From NCBI GenBank assembly GCA_900553115.1, contig USCF01000086.1:1-5329 (forward strand): 5,329 bases of DNA, in the 5' to 3' direction. Each line of letters begins with the position of its first letter. Position 1 is the first letter of the stretch. Made by a program: the position numbers and the translations under genes. This stretch comes from an uncultured Alphaproteobacteria bacterium. Its GTDB lineage: Bacteria > Pseudomonadota > Alphaproteobacteria > RF32 > CAG-239. Shown in pieces: positions 1 through 5,329 of the stretch. The notes beneath the pieces were generated by a model. That model was not told the DNA's origin. It saw nothing but the letters and a program-made list of their open reading frames with translations, and did not search any database.

Positions 1-1
1 A

Positions 2-316
2 TCGTGTTCAGGAGATATTTCGCATCAAGATGGTGAAGTTTATACCGTCGAAGATGTGACAGCTACTTCAACTGACATGACTTTTAAGTTTGAAGGCGTG
101 ACCGAGCCTAAAACATTTTCTGTTGAGGCTTGTCAAGACAGTGAAAACTATCCGGCTTACAAAAAAGGCGACGTGGTGGAGATTGAAAATTCTCGTCTTA
201 GCCATGTGCATTCTCAGAATGTTTGGGATATTATTGTTCCTTTGTGTGTTGGCTTTGTCGTTGTTTGTATAGGTGGTTTTATTTTGTATCTTGGACGTTT
301 AGCGATGGATAGTTAA
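2..316 (+). CDS. 3' part of an unrecognised membrane protein gene (5' end outside the window)
   Basis: The frame is open from the window edge to a TAA at 314-316, giving 104 residues without a start. A GTG at 56 could begin an 86-residue protein, but no Shine-Dalgarno precedes it and the frame runs on upstream, so I treat the gene as truncated by the window. The visible protein has a polar, beta-rich stretch (about residues 10-65) containing YKKGDVVEIEN, then one hydrophobic helix at about residues 77-99 (IIVPLCVGFVVVCIGGFILYLG) and a short tail. An extracytoplasmic domain followed by a membrane anchor is the likely topology. The YKxGDxVxI segment followed by a helix resembles DUF3592-type proteins (helix, beta domain, helix), but this is a loose resemblance and I do not assign a function. 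A terminator directly follows, so the gene is transcriptionally separate from ffh. Confidence 0.6.
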   Translation, partial: SCSGDISHQDGEVYTVEDVTATSTDMTFKFEGVTEPKTFSVEACQDSENYPAYKKGDVVEIENSRLSHVHSQNVWDIIVPLCVGFVVVCIGGFILYLGRLAMDS

Positions 317-330
317 TCTTCTGTTTGCAA

Positions 331-368
331 AAAAAAGGGGTGTTGGAAAAATGCTCCTTTTTTGTTTT
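331..368 (+). terminator. Rho-independent terminator after the membrane protein gene
   Basis: The arm AAAAAAGGGGT (331-341) pairs with GCTCCTTTTTT (353-363), with two G-T wobbles and an 11-nt loop. The 3' arm runs into the T-tract TTTTTTGTTTT (358-368). The hairpin starts 14 nt after the stop codon at 316. It should insulate the upstream gene from the ffh promoter, whose -35 box begins 10 nt downstream. Confidence 0.8.
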
Positions 369-377
369 AAAAAGATG

Positions 378-406
378 TTGACAAGCGGGGATTTTTTAAG
401 TATAAA
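378..406 (+). promoter_or_regulatory. Sigma-70 promoter of the ffh-rplS operon
   Basis: A perfect -35 hexamer TTGACA (378-383), an ideal 17-bp spacer (384-400) and TATAAA (401-406, one mismatch to TATAAT) make a near-consensus housekeeping promoter. The predicted transcription start is near 412-414. The strength of the match fits an operon carrying ribosomal protein genes. The placement between a terminator and ffh supports its reality. Confidence 0.85.
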
Positions 407-412
407 CAAAGC

Positions 413-541
413 AAATTTAGTGAATTTTTACCAAAAGAGTCGTAAAAAATTCAAGCTCCGAGGAGTCCGTCAGCCAGCGAGGTTTCGCACACTGACGTAA
501 ATTTGTTTGTATTAACAAGGTGATAAAGGTAAAAAACAGAA
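413..541 (+). promoter_or_regulatory. Long 5' untranslated leader of ffh with a GC-rich hairpin
   Basis: From the predicted transcription start to the ffh ATG there are about 130 nt without a credible coding frame. Its core is a hairpin: CGTCAG (468-473) pairs with CTGACG (492-497), then a symmetric 3x3 internal loop (474-476 and 489-491), then GCGA (477-480) pairs with TCGC (485-488) around a GGTT loop. Just upstream is the small palindrome CTCCGAGGAG (456-465). Downstream TTGTT (503-507) can pair with AACAA (514-518) next to the ribosome-binding region. No T-tract follows the main hairpin, so it is not a standard terminator. I recognise no known riboswitch or ribosomal-protein leader here. 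A regulatory role is inference. Confidence 0.45.
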
Positions 542-1924
542 ATGTTTGAAAATTTGACCGACAAGCTGAGCCAGGCTTTTTCTAAGATAACCTCCAGAGG
601 AGTGCTGTCGGAAAAAGATATTGACGATGCTATGCGTGAAATTCGCGTGGCGCTGCTTGAAGCCGATGTTTCATTACCGGTGGTTAAAAACTTTATTGCC
701 AAAGTTAAAGAACAGTCTCTTGGAGAAAAGGTGGTTAAATCGGTGCAGCCAGGGCAAATGGTTGTTAAAATCGTGCATGATGAACTGGTTAAACTGCTTG
801 GTGACGGCGATGAAAGTCTAAACTTTAACGCACCGGCTCCGGTTTGTTTTTTGATGGTTGGTCTGCAAGGTTCGGGTAAAACTACCACAACTGCTAAAAT
901 TGCCGCTAAGCTGAAAAAAAATAAGCGTATTTTGCTGGCTTCATTAGACGTATACCGTCCGGCCGCTCAAGAGCAATTAGCTCAGCTCGGTAAACAAATC
1001 GGTGTTGATACATTGCCGATTGTTGCCGGCGAAAAGCCGCTTGAAATTACCAAGCGCGCGTTGGCTGATGCTAAAAAAGGCGTGTATGATTTGCTGATTT
1101 TGGATACGGCCGGCCGCTTGCAGATTGATGAAGTTTTAATGCAGGAAGTTGCCGAGGTTAAAAAGCTGGCGCAGCCGGTTGAAACTTTGTTGGTTGCCGA
1201 TGCTTTAATCGGTCAGGAAGCCTGCAATGTGGCCAAAGAATTTAACGATAAAATTGGTATTACCGGTTTGGTTTTGACCCGTATAGACGGTTCGTCCCGC
1301 GCCGGTGCCGCTCTTTCTATGAAAATGATTTCCGGTGCGCCGGTAAAGTTTTTGGGAACGGGCGAAAAAATTGATGAATTGGAAGAGTTTCATGCTGACC
1401 GCATAGCCGGACGTATTTTGGGGCAGGGCGACGTGGTTTCTTTGGTGGAAAAAGCCATTGAAAACGTGGATAAAGCCGAAGCCGAAAAAATGGCCGGAAA
1501 AATGCTGAAAGGTTCGTTTGATTTGAACGATATGCTGGAGCAAATGCGGCAGATAAAAAAATTGGGCAGTATCGGCAGCATTATCGGTATGCTTCCGGGG
1601 TTGTCTAAATATAAATCTCAGATTGAAGAGTCCGGCATGTGCGACAATCTGATGAAAAAACAGGAAGCAATCATTTTGTCGATGACAAAAAAAGAACGCT
1701 TGAATCCTGATTTGATAAAAGCATCTCGCAAGAGAAGAATCGCACAGGGCTCCGGAGTAACTGTTCATGATGTGAATGTTTTGCTCAAATCATACGAGCA
1801 AATGTCCGGCATGATGAAAAAAATGGGCAAGTTCGGCTCTTTGTCGGCGATGTCTAAATTGTTTAAGGGAAATCCGATGGGCGGCATGCCGTTTGGCGGG
1901 TTTAACAAAAAGTTTCCGTTTTAA
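542..1924 (+). CDS. ffh: Signal recognition particle protein Ffh (SRP54 homologue)
   Basis: Ffh is the GTPase of the bacterial signal recognition particle. With 4.5S RNA it binds signal sequences on ribosomes and docks with FtsY at the membrane. The 460 residues match the family length. The N domain carries ALLEADV (38-44). The G domain has GLQGSGKT (107-114), DVYRPAA (136-142), DTAGR (188-192) and TRIDG (246-250, TKxD-type guanine-specificity motif). The methionine-rich M domain (about 320-460) holds the MLPGL finger-loop region (350-354) and the RNA-binding stretch SRKRRIAQGSG (395-405), and ends in a Gly/Met/Phe-rich tail. The start MFENLTDKLS is typical; the nearest Shine-Dalgarno, AAAGGT (525-530), is 11 nt away, rather far. 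Two conserved motifs vary: DALIGQE (220-226, usually DAxTGQD) and DGSSRAGAALS (249-259, usually DGDxRGGAALS). First gene of the operon. Confidence 0.98.
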   Translation: MFENLTDKLSQAFSKITSRGVLSEKDIDDAMREIRVALLEADVSLPVVKNFIAKVKEQSLGEKVVKSVQPGQMVVKIVHDELVKLLGDGDESLNFNAPAPVCFLMVGLQGSGKTTTTAKIAAKLKKNKRILLASLDVYRPAAQEQLAQLGKQIGVDTLPIVAGEKPLEITKRALADAKKGVYDLLILDTAGRLQIDEVLMQEVAEVKKLAQPVETLLVADALIGQEACNVAKEFNDKIGITGLVLTRIDGSSRAGAALSMKMISGAPVKFLGTGEKIDELEEFHADRIAGRILGQGDVVSLVEKAIENVDKAEAEKMAGKMLKGSFDLNDMLEQMRQIKKLGSIGSIIGMLPGLSKYKSQIEESGMCDNLMKKQEAIILSMTKKERLNPDLIKASRKRRIAQGSGVTVHDVNVLLKSYEQMSGMMKKMGKFGSLSAMSKLFKGNPMGGMPFGGFNKKFPF

Positions 1925-1965
1925 GCGGAAGTTATGTTTTGTAACAAAGAAAGGAAATTTATAAA

Positions 1966-2337
1966 ATGTCAGTACGTATCAGACTCTCTCGCAGTGGTTC
2001 TAAAAAACGTCCTTATTACCGTATCGTTGCAGCTGATCAAAGAGCTCCTCGTGATGGTAGATTTATTGAAAAATTGGGTTCTTACAATCCGTTGTTGCCT
2101 CAAGACCATGAAGCAAGATTGGTTGTAGACAAAGAAAAAGTTGCCGCTTGGTTGGCAAAAGGCGCTCAGCCGACAGAAAGATTGCAAAAATTGTTTGCAA
2201 ACTTGGGTTTGTGCGAAGCTCCAAAAATTGTTCCACAGCCTAAAAAATCTGCTCCAAAAGCAAAAGCTGTTGAAAGAATGAAAGAAAAAGAAGCTAAAGC
2301 TGCCGCTGCTGCCGAAGCTGCTTCTTCCGCTGAATAA
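1966..2337 (+). CDS. rpsP: 30S ribosomal protein bS16
   Basis: bS16 is a small-subunit protein that binds 16S rRNA early in 30S assembly. The first 80 or so residues give the full family fold: [19 protein letters not shown] (3-21), then [19 protein letters not shown] (24-42) and [16 protein letters not shown] (62-77). The protein is 123 residues, longer than the 82 of E. coli, because of a Lys/Ala/Glu-rich low-complexity tail (about 84-123, ending in an Ala run). Such tails are common in alphaproteobacterial S16. The ATG has a good ribosome-binding site, AAAGG (1950-1954), 11 nt before it. The gene starts 41 nt after ffh with no terminator between them. Codon choice leans to T-ending codons (GGT, CGT, GCT), as in rplS, which fits high expression. 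Confidence 0.98.
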   Translation: MSVRIRLSRSGSKKRPYYRIVAADQRAPRDGRFIEKLGSYNPLLPQDHEARLVVDKEKVAAWLAKGAQPTERLQKLFANLGLCEAPKIVPQPKKSAPKAKAVERMKEKEAKAAAAAEAASSAE

Positions 2338-2391
2338 TTTTCAGCAATGTAACAATTAGGTAGTTATTTTGAGCCTTAGATTGGAACTTTG

Positions 2392-2940
2392 ATGACTGAA
2401 AAACGCGTATGTCTTGGAAAAATTGTTGCCGCACATGGTTTGCGCGGCGAGGTGAAAGTTCACAGCTACACCGATAATCCGGCTGATATTGATAAATATG
2501 GCTTGGTAGAAGATAAAGAGGCTGCGCATAAATTCAAAATCAAAGCAGTTGGTCCGCACAAAGAGGTTATGCGTCTGAAAATTGAAGGCGTAAACGACCG
2601 CAACGCCGCCGAAGCCCTGATTGGCACCGAATTATATGTCAATCGCGATGTTTTGCCGCAGTTGCCGGAAGAAGAATATTATTTAAGCGATATCATCGGC
2701 TTAAAAGTATATCTCAACTCTTTGGATAAGGAAATTGGCACGGTTGCGCGTTTTAGCAACTTTGGCGCCGGCGAGATAATTGAAATAAAATTGCCGCATC
2801 GCAAAGAAACTGAAATGCTGCCGTTTACCAAGCAGTATGTGCCGACTATCAATCTGGAAGAAGGTTATATTATTGTTTCGTCTGCAACTATGATTTTTGC
2901 TGATGATGACAGCGAGGAAGAAAATGGCGCTGAATGTTAA
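2392..2940 (+). CDS. rimM: Ribosome maturation factor RimM
   Basis: RimM binds uS19 and helps mature the 3' (head) domain of the 30S subunit. The 182-residue protein has the two expected parts. The N-terminal beta-barrel domain begins VCLGKIVAAHGLRGEVKVHS (6-25). The C-terminal PRC-barrel domain starts at EEEYYLSDIIGLKVY (93-107) and contains MLPFTKQYVPTINLEEGYI (142-160). The last residues are acidic (DDDSEEE). I chose the ATG at 2392 over the adjacent in-frame TTG at 2389; a weak GGAA (2383-2386) lies 5 nt upstream. The gene begins 54 nt after rpsP, in the usual rpsP-rimM-trmD-rplS order, and its last 17 nt overlap trmD, suggesting coupled translation. Confidence 0.96.
   Translation: MTEKRVCLGKIVAAHGLRGEVKVHSYTDNPADIDKYGLVEDKEAAHKFKIKAVGPHKEVMRLKIEGVNDRNAAEALIGTELYVNRDVLPQLPEEEYYLSDIIGLKVYLNSLDKEIGTVARFSNFGAGEIIEIKLPHRKETEMLPFTKQYVPTINLEEGYIIVSSATMIFADDDSEEENGAEC
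2914..2920 (+). promoter_or_regulatory. Ribosome-binding site that fixes the trmD start
   Basis: GAGGAAG lies inside the end of rimM, 3 nt before the ATG at 2924 (GAGGA is 5 nt away). It favours that ATG over an in-frame TTG at 2897, which has no such site. It also means rimM's acidic Ser-Glu-Glu-Glu codons double as the trmD initiation signal. Confidence 0.7.
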
Positions 2941-3601
2941 AATTCTGACCATTTTTCCGGAAATTTTCCCTGGTTTTTTAGGTACTTCCTTAACCGGACG
3001 CGCCTTAAAAGACGGAATTTGGAACATAGAAACTGTCAACATTCGCGATTATGCATTTGATAAGCATGGTTCGGTTGATGACACTCCATGCGGCGGCGGT
3101 GCCGGAATGATTATGCGTCCAGATGTGTTGGGCAACGCGATTGACCACAACTATAAAGGGGGTAAAATCATTTATATGAGTCCGAGAGGGCAGGTGCTGA
3201 CGCAGCAAAAAGTGCATGAATTGAGCAAAGAAGATAATTTGACGATTATCTGCGGTCGGTTTGAAGGAATTGACGAACGAGTTTTAGAAGAATACAATAT
3301 CGAAGAACTCAGTATCGGCGACTATATTTTGACCGGCGGCGAGCAGGCGGCAATGATAATGCTTGACGCGGTTGTTCGGCTTTTGCCGAATGTGTTGGGT
3401 AACGCGGCGTCCACCGAAAACGAAAGTTTTGAAAACGGTTTGTTGGAATATCCGCAATATACCCGCCCCATAGAATGGAAAAACCGCAAAGTACCGGAAG
3501 TTCTCTTAAGCGGTCATCACGAAAACGTGGCTAAATGGCAAAAAGAGAAGGCTCTGCAAATAACTAAAGAAAGACGTCCGGATCTGTTAGAAAATACTTG
3601 A
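2924..3601 (+). CDS. trmD: tRNA (guanine-N1-)-methyltransferase TrmD
   Basis: TrmD methylates G37 next to the anticodon using S-adenosylmethionine, preventing +1 frameshifting. It works as a dimer of the SPOUT knot fold. From the ATG at 2924 the protein has 225 residues. Family motifs are all in place: FPEIFPGFL (11-19), VDDTPCGGGAGM (51-62), SPRGQ (86-90), CGRFEGIDERV (110-120), IGDYILTGGE (131-140, the knot and AdoMet site), Arg152 (matching E. coli Arg154), GLLEYPQYTRP (172-182) and LLSGHH (194-199). Glu167, in NESF, aligns with the proposed catalytic Asp169 of E. coli. The C-terminus stops just after RRPDLLEN, shorter than in E. coli, as I recall for alphaproteobacterial forms. The gene overlaps rimM by 17 nt, and rplS follows after 55 nt. 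Confidence 0.97.
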   Translation: MALNVKILTIFPEIFPGFLGTSLTGRALKDGIWNIETVNIRDYAFDKHGSVDDTPCGGGAGMIMRPDVLGNAIDHNYKGGKIIYMSPRGQVLTQQKVHELSKEDNLTIICGRFEGIDERVLEEYNIEELSIGDYILTGGEQAAMIMLDAVVRLLPNVLGNAASTENESFENGLLEYPQYTRPIEWKNRKVPEVLLSGHHENVAKWQKEKALQITKERRPDLLENT

Positions 3602-3626
3602 TTTTAGACAGATTTGGGTTTATAAG
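3598..3626 (+). promoter_or_regulatory. Possible internal promoter for rplS
   Basis: TTGATT (3598-3603, four of six matches to TTGACA), a 17-bp spacer and TATAAG (3621-3626, five of six matches to TATAAT) straddle the trmD stop codon. Transcription would begin near 3633, leaving a leader of about 25 nt that still holds the rplS ribosome-binding site. It would let the ribosomal protein be made in excess of TrmD. AT-rich intergenic DNA gives such matches by chance, so this is tentative. Confidence 0.4.
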
Positions 3627-3656
3627 GTAACAAATTAACAAATAAAGGTAAAACTA

Positions 3657-4046
3657 ATGAACATTCTTGAAAATATTGAAAAAGAGCAAATTGAAAAGCT
3701 CATGGAAGGCAAAAATATGCCGACATTTAAGCCGGGTGATACTTTGCGCGTTCATACAAAAGTAAAAGAAGGCGACCGTGAACGTATCCAAGTTTATGAA
3801 GGTGTTTGCATTGCTCGTAAAAACGACGGTTTGAACTCTTCTTTCACAGTTAGAAAAATTTCTTTCGGTGAAGGTGTAGAACGTGTATTCCCGTTGTATT
3901 CACCAAACGTTGCTAAAATTGAAGTATCTCGTATCGGTAAAGTTCGCCGTGCAAAATTGTACTTCTTGCGTGCTTTGCGTGGTCGTTCTGCTCGTATTGC
4001 CGACGATTTGTCTGTATCTGTTAAAGACGCTAACGCTGGTAAATAA
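3657..4046 (+). CDS. rplS: 50S ribosomal protein bL19
   Basis: bL19 sits at the 30S-50S interface of the ribosome. The 129 residues include the whole family core: [16 protein letters not shown] (24-39), [16 protein letters not shown] (43-58), [20 protein letters not shown] (63-82) and the basic stretch [20 protein letters not shown] (95-114). It is slightly longer than E. coli L19 (115 residues), with a short polar C-terminal tail. AAAGGT (3644-3649) lies 7 nt before the ATG, a good ribosome-binding site. Codons are T-ending and uniform, as in rpsP, unlike the mixed usage of rimM and trmD. It is the last gene of the operon and is followed by a strong terminator; a possible private promoter lies at 3598-3626. 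Confidence 0.98.
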   Translation: MNILENIEKEQIEKLMEGKNMPTFKPGDTLRVHTKVKEGDRERIQVYEGVCIARKNDGLNSSFTVRKISFGEGVERVFPLYSPNVAKIEVSRIGKVRRAKLYFLRALRGRSARIADDLSVSVKDANAGK

Positions 4047-4065
4047 GCTATAAAGTAAATAAATG

Positions 4066-4106
4066 ACACACCCTTGACTGATTTTAGGTTGAGGGTGTGT
4101 TTTTTT
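4066..4106 (+). terminator. Rho-independent terminator ending the operon
   Basis: ACACACCCT (4066-4074) pairs perfectly with AGGGTGTGT (4092-4100); the stem can extend inward with weaker and wobble pairs to 4079/4087. Seven Ts (4100-4106) follow. It lies 20 nt after the rplS stop. The hairpin also sits 26 nt beyond the stop of the convergent minus-strand gene, but on that strand it is followed only by a mixed T-rich stretch, so it is a weaker terminator in that direction. Confidence 0.92.
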
Positions 4107-4125
4107 ATCTGATAAAGTTTGTAAT

Positions 4126-5286
4126 TTATATTTTTACGGCATGTGCAGAGGGCCAAGCACAATGTAAATTTAAACCGCCAAGCTCGCCGGTAACGTCAAG
4201 AACTTCGCCAATAAAAAACAAATGCTGGCAAAGTTTACTTTCCATTGTTTGTGATGAAATCTGACTGACATCAACTCCGCCGGCCGTAACTTCTGCGCGG
4301 TCAAATCCCATGGTTTTTTGCGGAGTAAAGGCAAATTTTGTAAGCCGTTCATTTAACAATTGTTTGTTTTTATTACTTAAATTTTCAATTTTACAATCTA
4401 AGTCGCCCACAATTTTTTTAGCAAAATTAGAAGGTAAAACATTACTGATGATTTGGCTTATGGTCTTTTTATTTTGCTGCTGCAGCAGATCATCAAGGCT
4501 TTGTCCGTTCAAAAAATCTATGTAAAAAGTCTGCCCGCTTTGCCAATAAAGTGAAGCGATTAAAACAGCTGGACCGGAGATTCCCAAATGCGTAAAAAGT
4601 AAATCTCTGGCGATTTTTTTCTTGCCGATGGTGATGATTACCGGAACAGAAACACCGGCCAAATCAGAACAAAAATTCCGCAAATTTGGTAAAGCAGTCA
4701 AACCAACCAGCGCAGGACGGGGATTGATGATTTTATGCCCAAATTGACGAGCTATTTTATAGCCAAAATCGGTGGCGCCAATTTTAGGATATGACACACC
4801 GCCGGTGGCAACAATCAGATTATCACAGGTATAGCAGCCAAAATTTGTTTCTATTTTGAAAATATCATTGTTTTTTTCTATGCTTTCGATTAAGCATTTT
4901 GTTTGAATTTTTACATTTTTTTCTAAGCATTGTTTTAGCAACATATCGGCAATTTCTTGGGCGGAAAAAGCAAACATCTGTTGGTTTTGCCGTTCTTCAT
5001 ATTTAATATGGTTTTGCTGTAGAATTTTTATAATATCTTGCGGAGTAAAACGCGCCAGAGCCGACTTTACAAAATGCGGATTTGTGCAAAGGTAATTATT
5101 TGCGCTCACGCCTAAATTGGTGAAATTACACTTTCCGCCGCCGGATATTTTAACTTTGGCGGCAAGCTGCGGCTGTTTTTCCAAAATTAATACGCTTCCG
5201 GTTTTAGCAATATGTTTGGCGCACATCAATCCGGCCGCTCCGGCTCCAATAACAATACTATGGAAATTTCGTTTGTTTTGTTTCAT
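4126..5286 (-). CDS. HI0933/YhiN-family FAD-dependent oxidoreductase
   Basis: This is a 386-residue flavoprotein of the HI0933-like family (E. coli YhiN, about 400 residues), whose reaction and substrate are not firmly known. The N-terminal FAD-binding fold shows IVIGAGAAGL (11-20, GxGxxG) and Glu36 in LILEK, which should bind the ribose. The family signature KISGGGKCNFTN is at 46-57. ATGGVSYPKIGATDFGY (160-176), LFTHLGISGPA (230-240), VTAGGV (333-338), TMESK (347-351) and FIGEVLDVTGELGG (358-371) follow in order. The final FAD-site segment reads GGLNLHCAWPSAHAV (370-384), where relatives usually have GGYNxQWAxxSG. No signal peptide is seen, so it is likely cytoplasmic. The ATG suits the family, but no Shine-Dalgarno is visible and the frame stays open to the window edge. 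It is convergent with the ribosomal operon and functionally unlinked to it. Confidence 0.93.
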   Translation of the reverse strand: MKQNKRNFHSIVIGAGAAGLMCAKHIAKTGSVLILEKQPQLAAKVKISGGGKCNFTNLGVSANNYLCTNPHFVKSALARFTPQDIIKILQQNHIKYEERQNQQMFAFSAQEIADMLLKQCLEKNVKIQTKCLIESIEKNNDIFKIETNFGCYTCDNLIVATGGVSYPKIGATDFGYKIARQFGHKIINPRPALVGLTALPNLRNFCSDLAGVSVPVIITIGKKKIARDLLFTHLGISGPAVLIASLYWQSGQTFYIDFLNGQSLDDLLQQQNKKTISQIISNVLPSNFAKKIVGDLDCKIENLSNKNKQLLNERLTKFAFTPQKTMGFDRAEVTAGGVDVSQISSQTMESKLCQHLFFIGEVLDVTGELGGLNLHCAWPSAHAVKI

Positions 5287-5308
5287 TAGATTGCAAGTTT
5301 TAGTTAAA

Positions 5309-5323
5309 AATAAGTTGCTTATT
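5309..5323. repeat. Short inverted repeat upstream of the flavoprotein gene
   Basis: AATAAG (5309-5314) and CTTATT (5318-5323) are perfect inverted copies separated by TTG, centred about 30 nt upstream of the flavoprotein start. It could be a small operator or a leader hairpin. It is short and AT-rich, so chance is a fair explanation. Confidence 0.3.
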
Positions 5324-5329
5324 GATATA

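Noticed and set aside
468..510. Leader hairpin as a Rho-independent attenuator
   Set aside because: The sequence after the stem is TAAATTTGTTTG, not a continuous T-tract, and the stem has a 3x3 internal loop.
451..888. 145-residue open frame on the minus strand over the ffh leader and 5' end
   Set aside because: It lies opposite the well-supported ffh N domain, has a low-complexity Ser/Thr-rich translation and no family motif. It also crosses the leader hairpin.
1205..1768. 187-residue open frame on the minus strand inside ffh
   Set aside because: It is antisense to the conserved G and M domains, its Phe/His-rich translation is typical of a reverse-frame shadow, and no recognisable domain is present.
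1902..1938. Possible promoter before rpsP (TTAACA and TATGTT)
   Set aside because: The spacing of 25 bp is too long for sigma-70, and no -10 box lies at the proper distance.
1934..2128. 64-residue plus-strand frame starting before rpsP
   Set aside because: It overlaps rpsP in another frame, has no ribosome-binding site, and its translation matches nothing I know.
2389..2391. TTG start for rimM directly before the ATG
   Set aside because: The adjacent ATG has better spacing from GGAA and is the more probable codon.
2897..2923. Upstream TTG start for trmD giving nine more residues
   Set aside because: It has no ribosome-binding site, and TrmD proteins begin just before the (V/I)xxFPE segment, which fits the ATG at 2924.
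1..5329. Mobile element, CRISPR array, defence or toxin system, tRNA or SRP RNA gene
   Set aside because: I found no repeats with spacers, transposase motifs, terminal repeats or cloverleaf. The genes form an ordinary housekeeping operon, so I do not claim a new system.

Overview
The window holds a conserved bacterial housekeeping operon, ffh-rpsP-rimM-trmD-rplS, on the plus strand. A truncated membrane-protein gene lies before it and a convergent flavoprotein gene on the minus strand lies after it. The DNA is AT-rich. The likely source is a low-GC alphaproteobacterium, perhaps an uncultured or host-associated one. Supporting signs are the gene order itself, the TRxDG and RIAGRILG-GDVVSLVEKA style of the Ffh GTPase, the GLLEYPQYTRP stretch and short C-terminus of TrmD, the Lys/Ala/Glu-rich tail of S16, and the [21 protein letters not shown] style of L19. 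This placement comes from remembered family features, not from a search.

Layout. Positions 2-316 are the 3' part of a gene ending in one transmembrane helix, closed by a Rho-independent terminator at 331-368. Ten bases after the terminator T-tract begins a near-consensus sigma-70 promoter (TTGACA, 17 bp, TATAAA; 378-406). It is followed by an untranslated leader of about 130 nt containing a compact GC-rich hairpin (468-497). Then come ffh (542-1924), rpsP (1966-2337), rimM (2392-2940), trmD (2924-3601, overlapping rimM by 17 nt) and rplS (3657-4046). A strong terminator at 4066-4106 ends the operon. A second plausible promoter spans the trmD stop (3598-3626) and could boost rplS. On the minus strand, 4126-5286 encodes a HI0933/YhiN-type FAD oxidoreductase, convergent with the operon.

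Together the operon genes serve protein synthesis and export. Ffh is the protein of the signal recognition particle, bS16 and bL19 are ribosomal proteins, RimM matures the 30S subunit, and TrmD makes m1G37 in tRNA. All five genes look intact. I see no mobile element, CRISPR array, RNA gene or undescribed multi-gene system. The points most worth a second look are the ffh leader RNA, a recurring TAACAA-AGG motif in the leaders, substitutions in conserved Ffh and TrmD motifs, and the possible rplS promoter.
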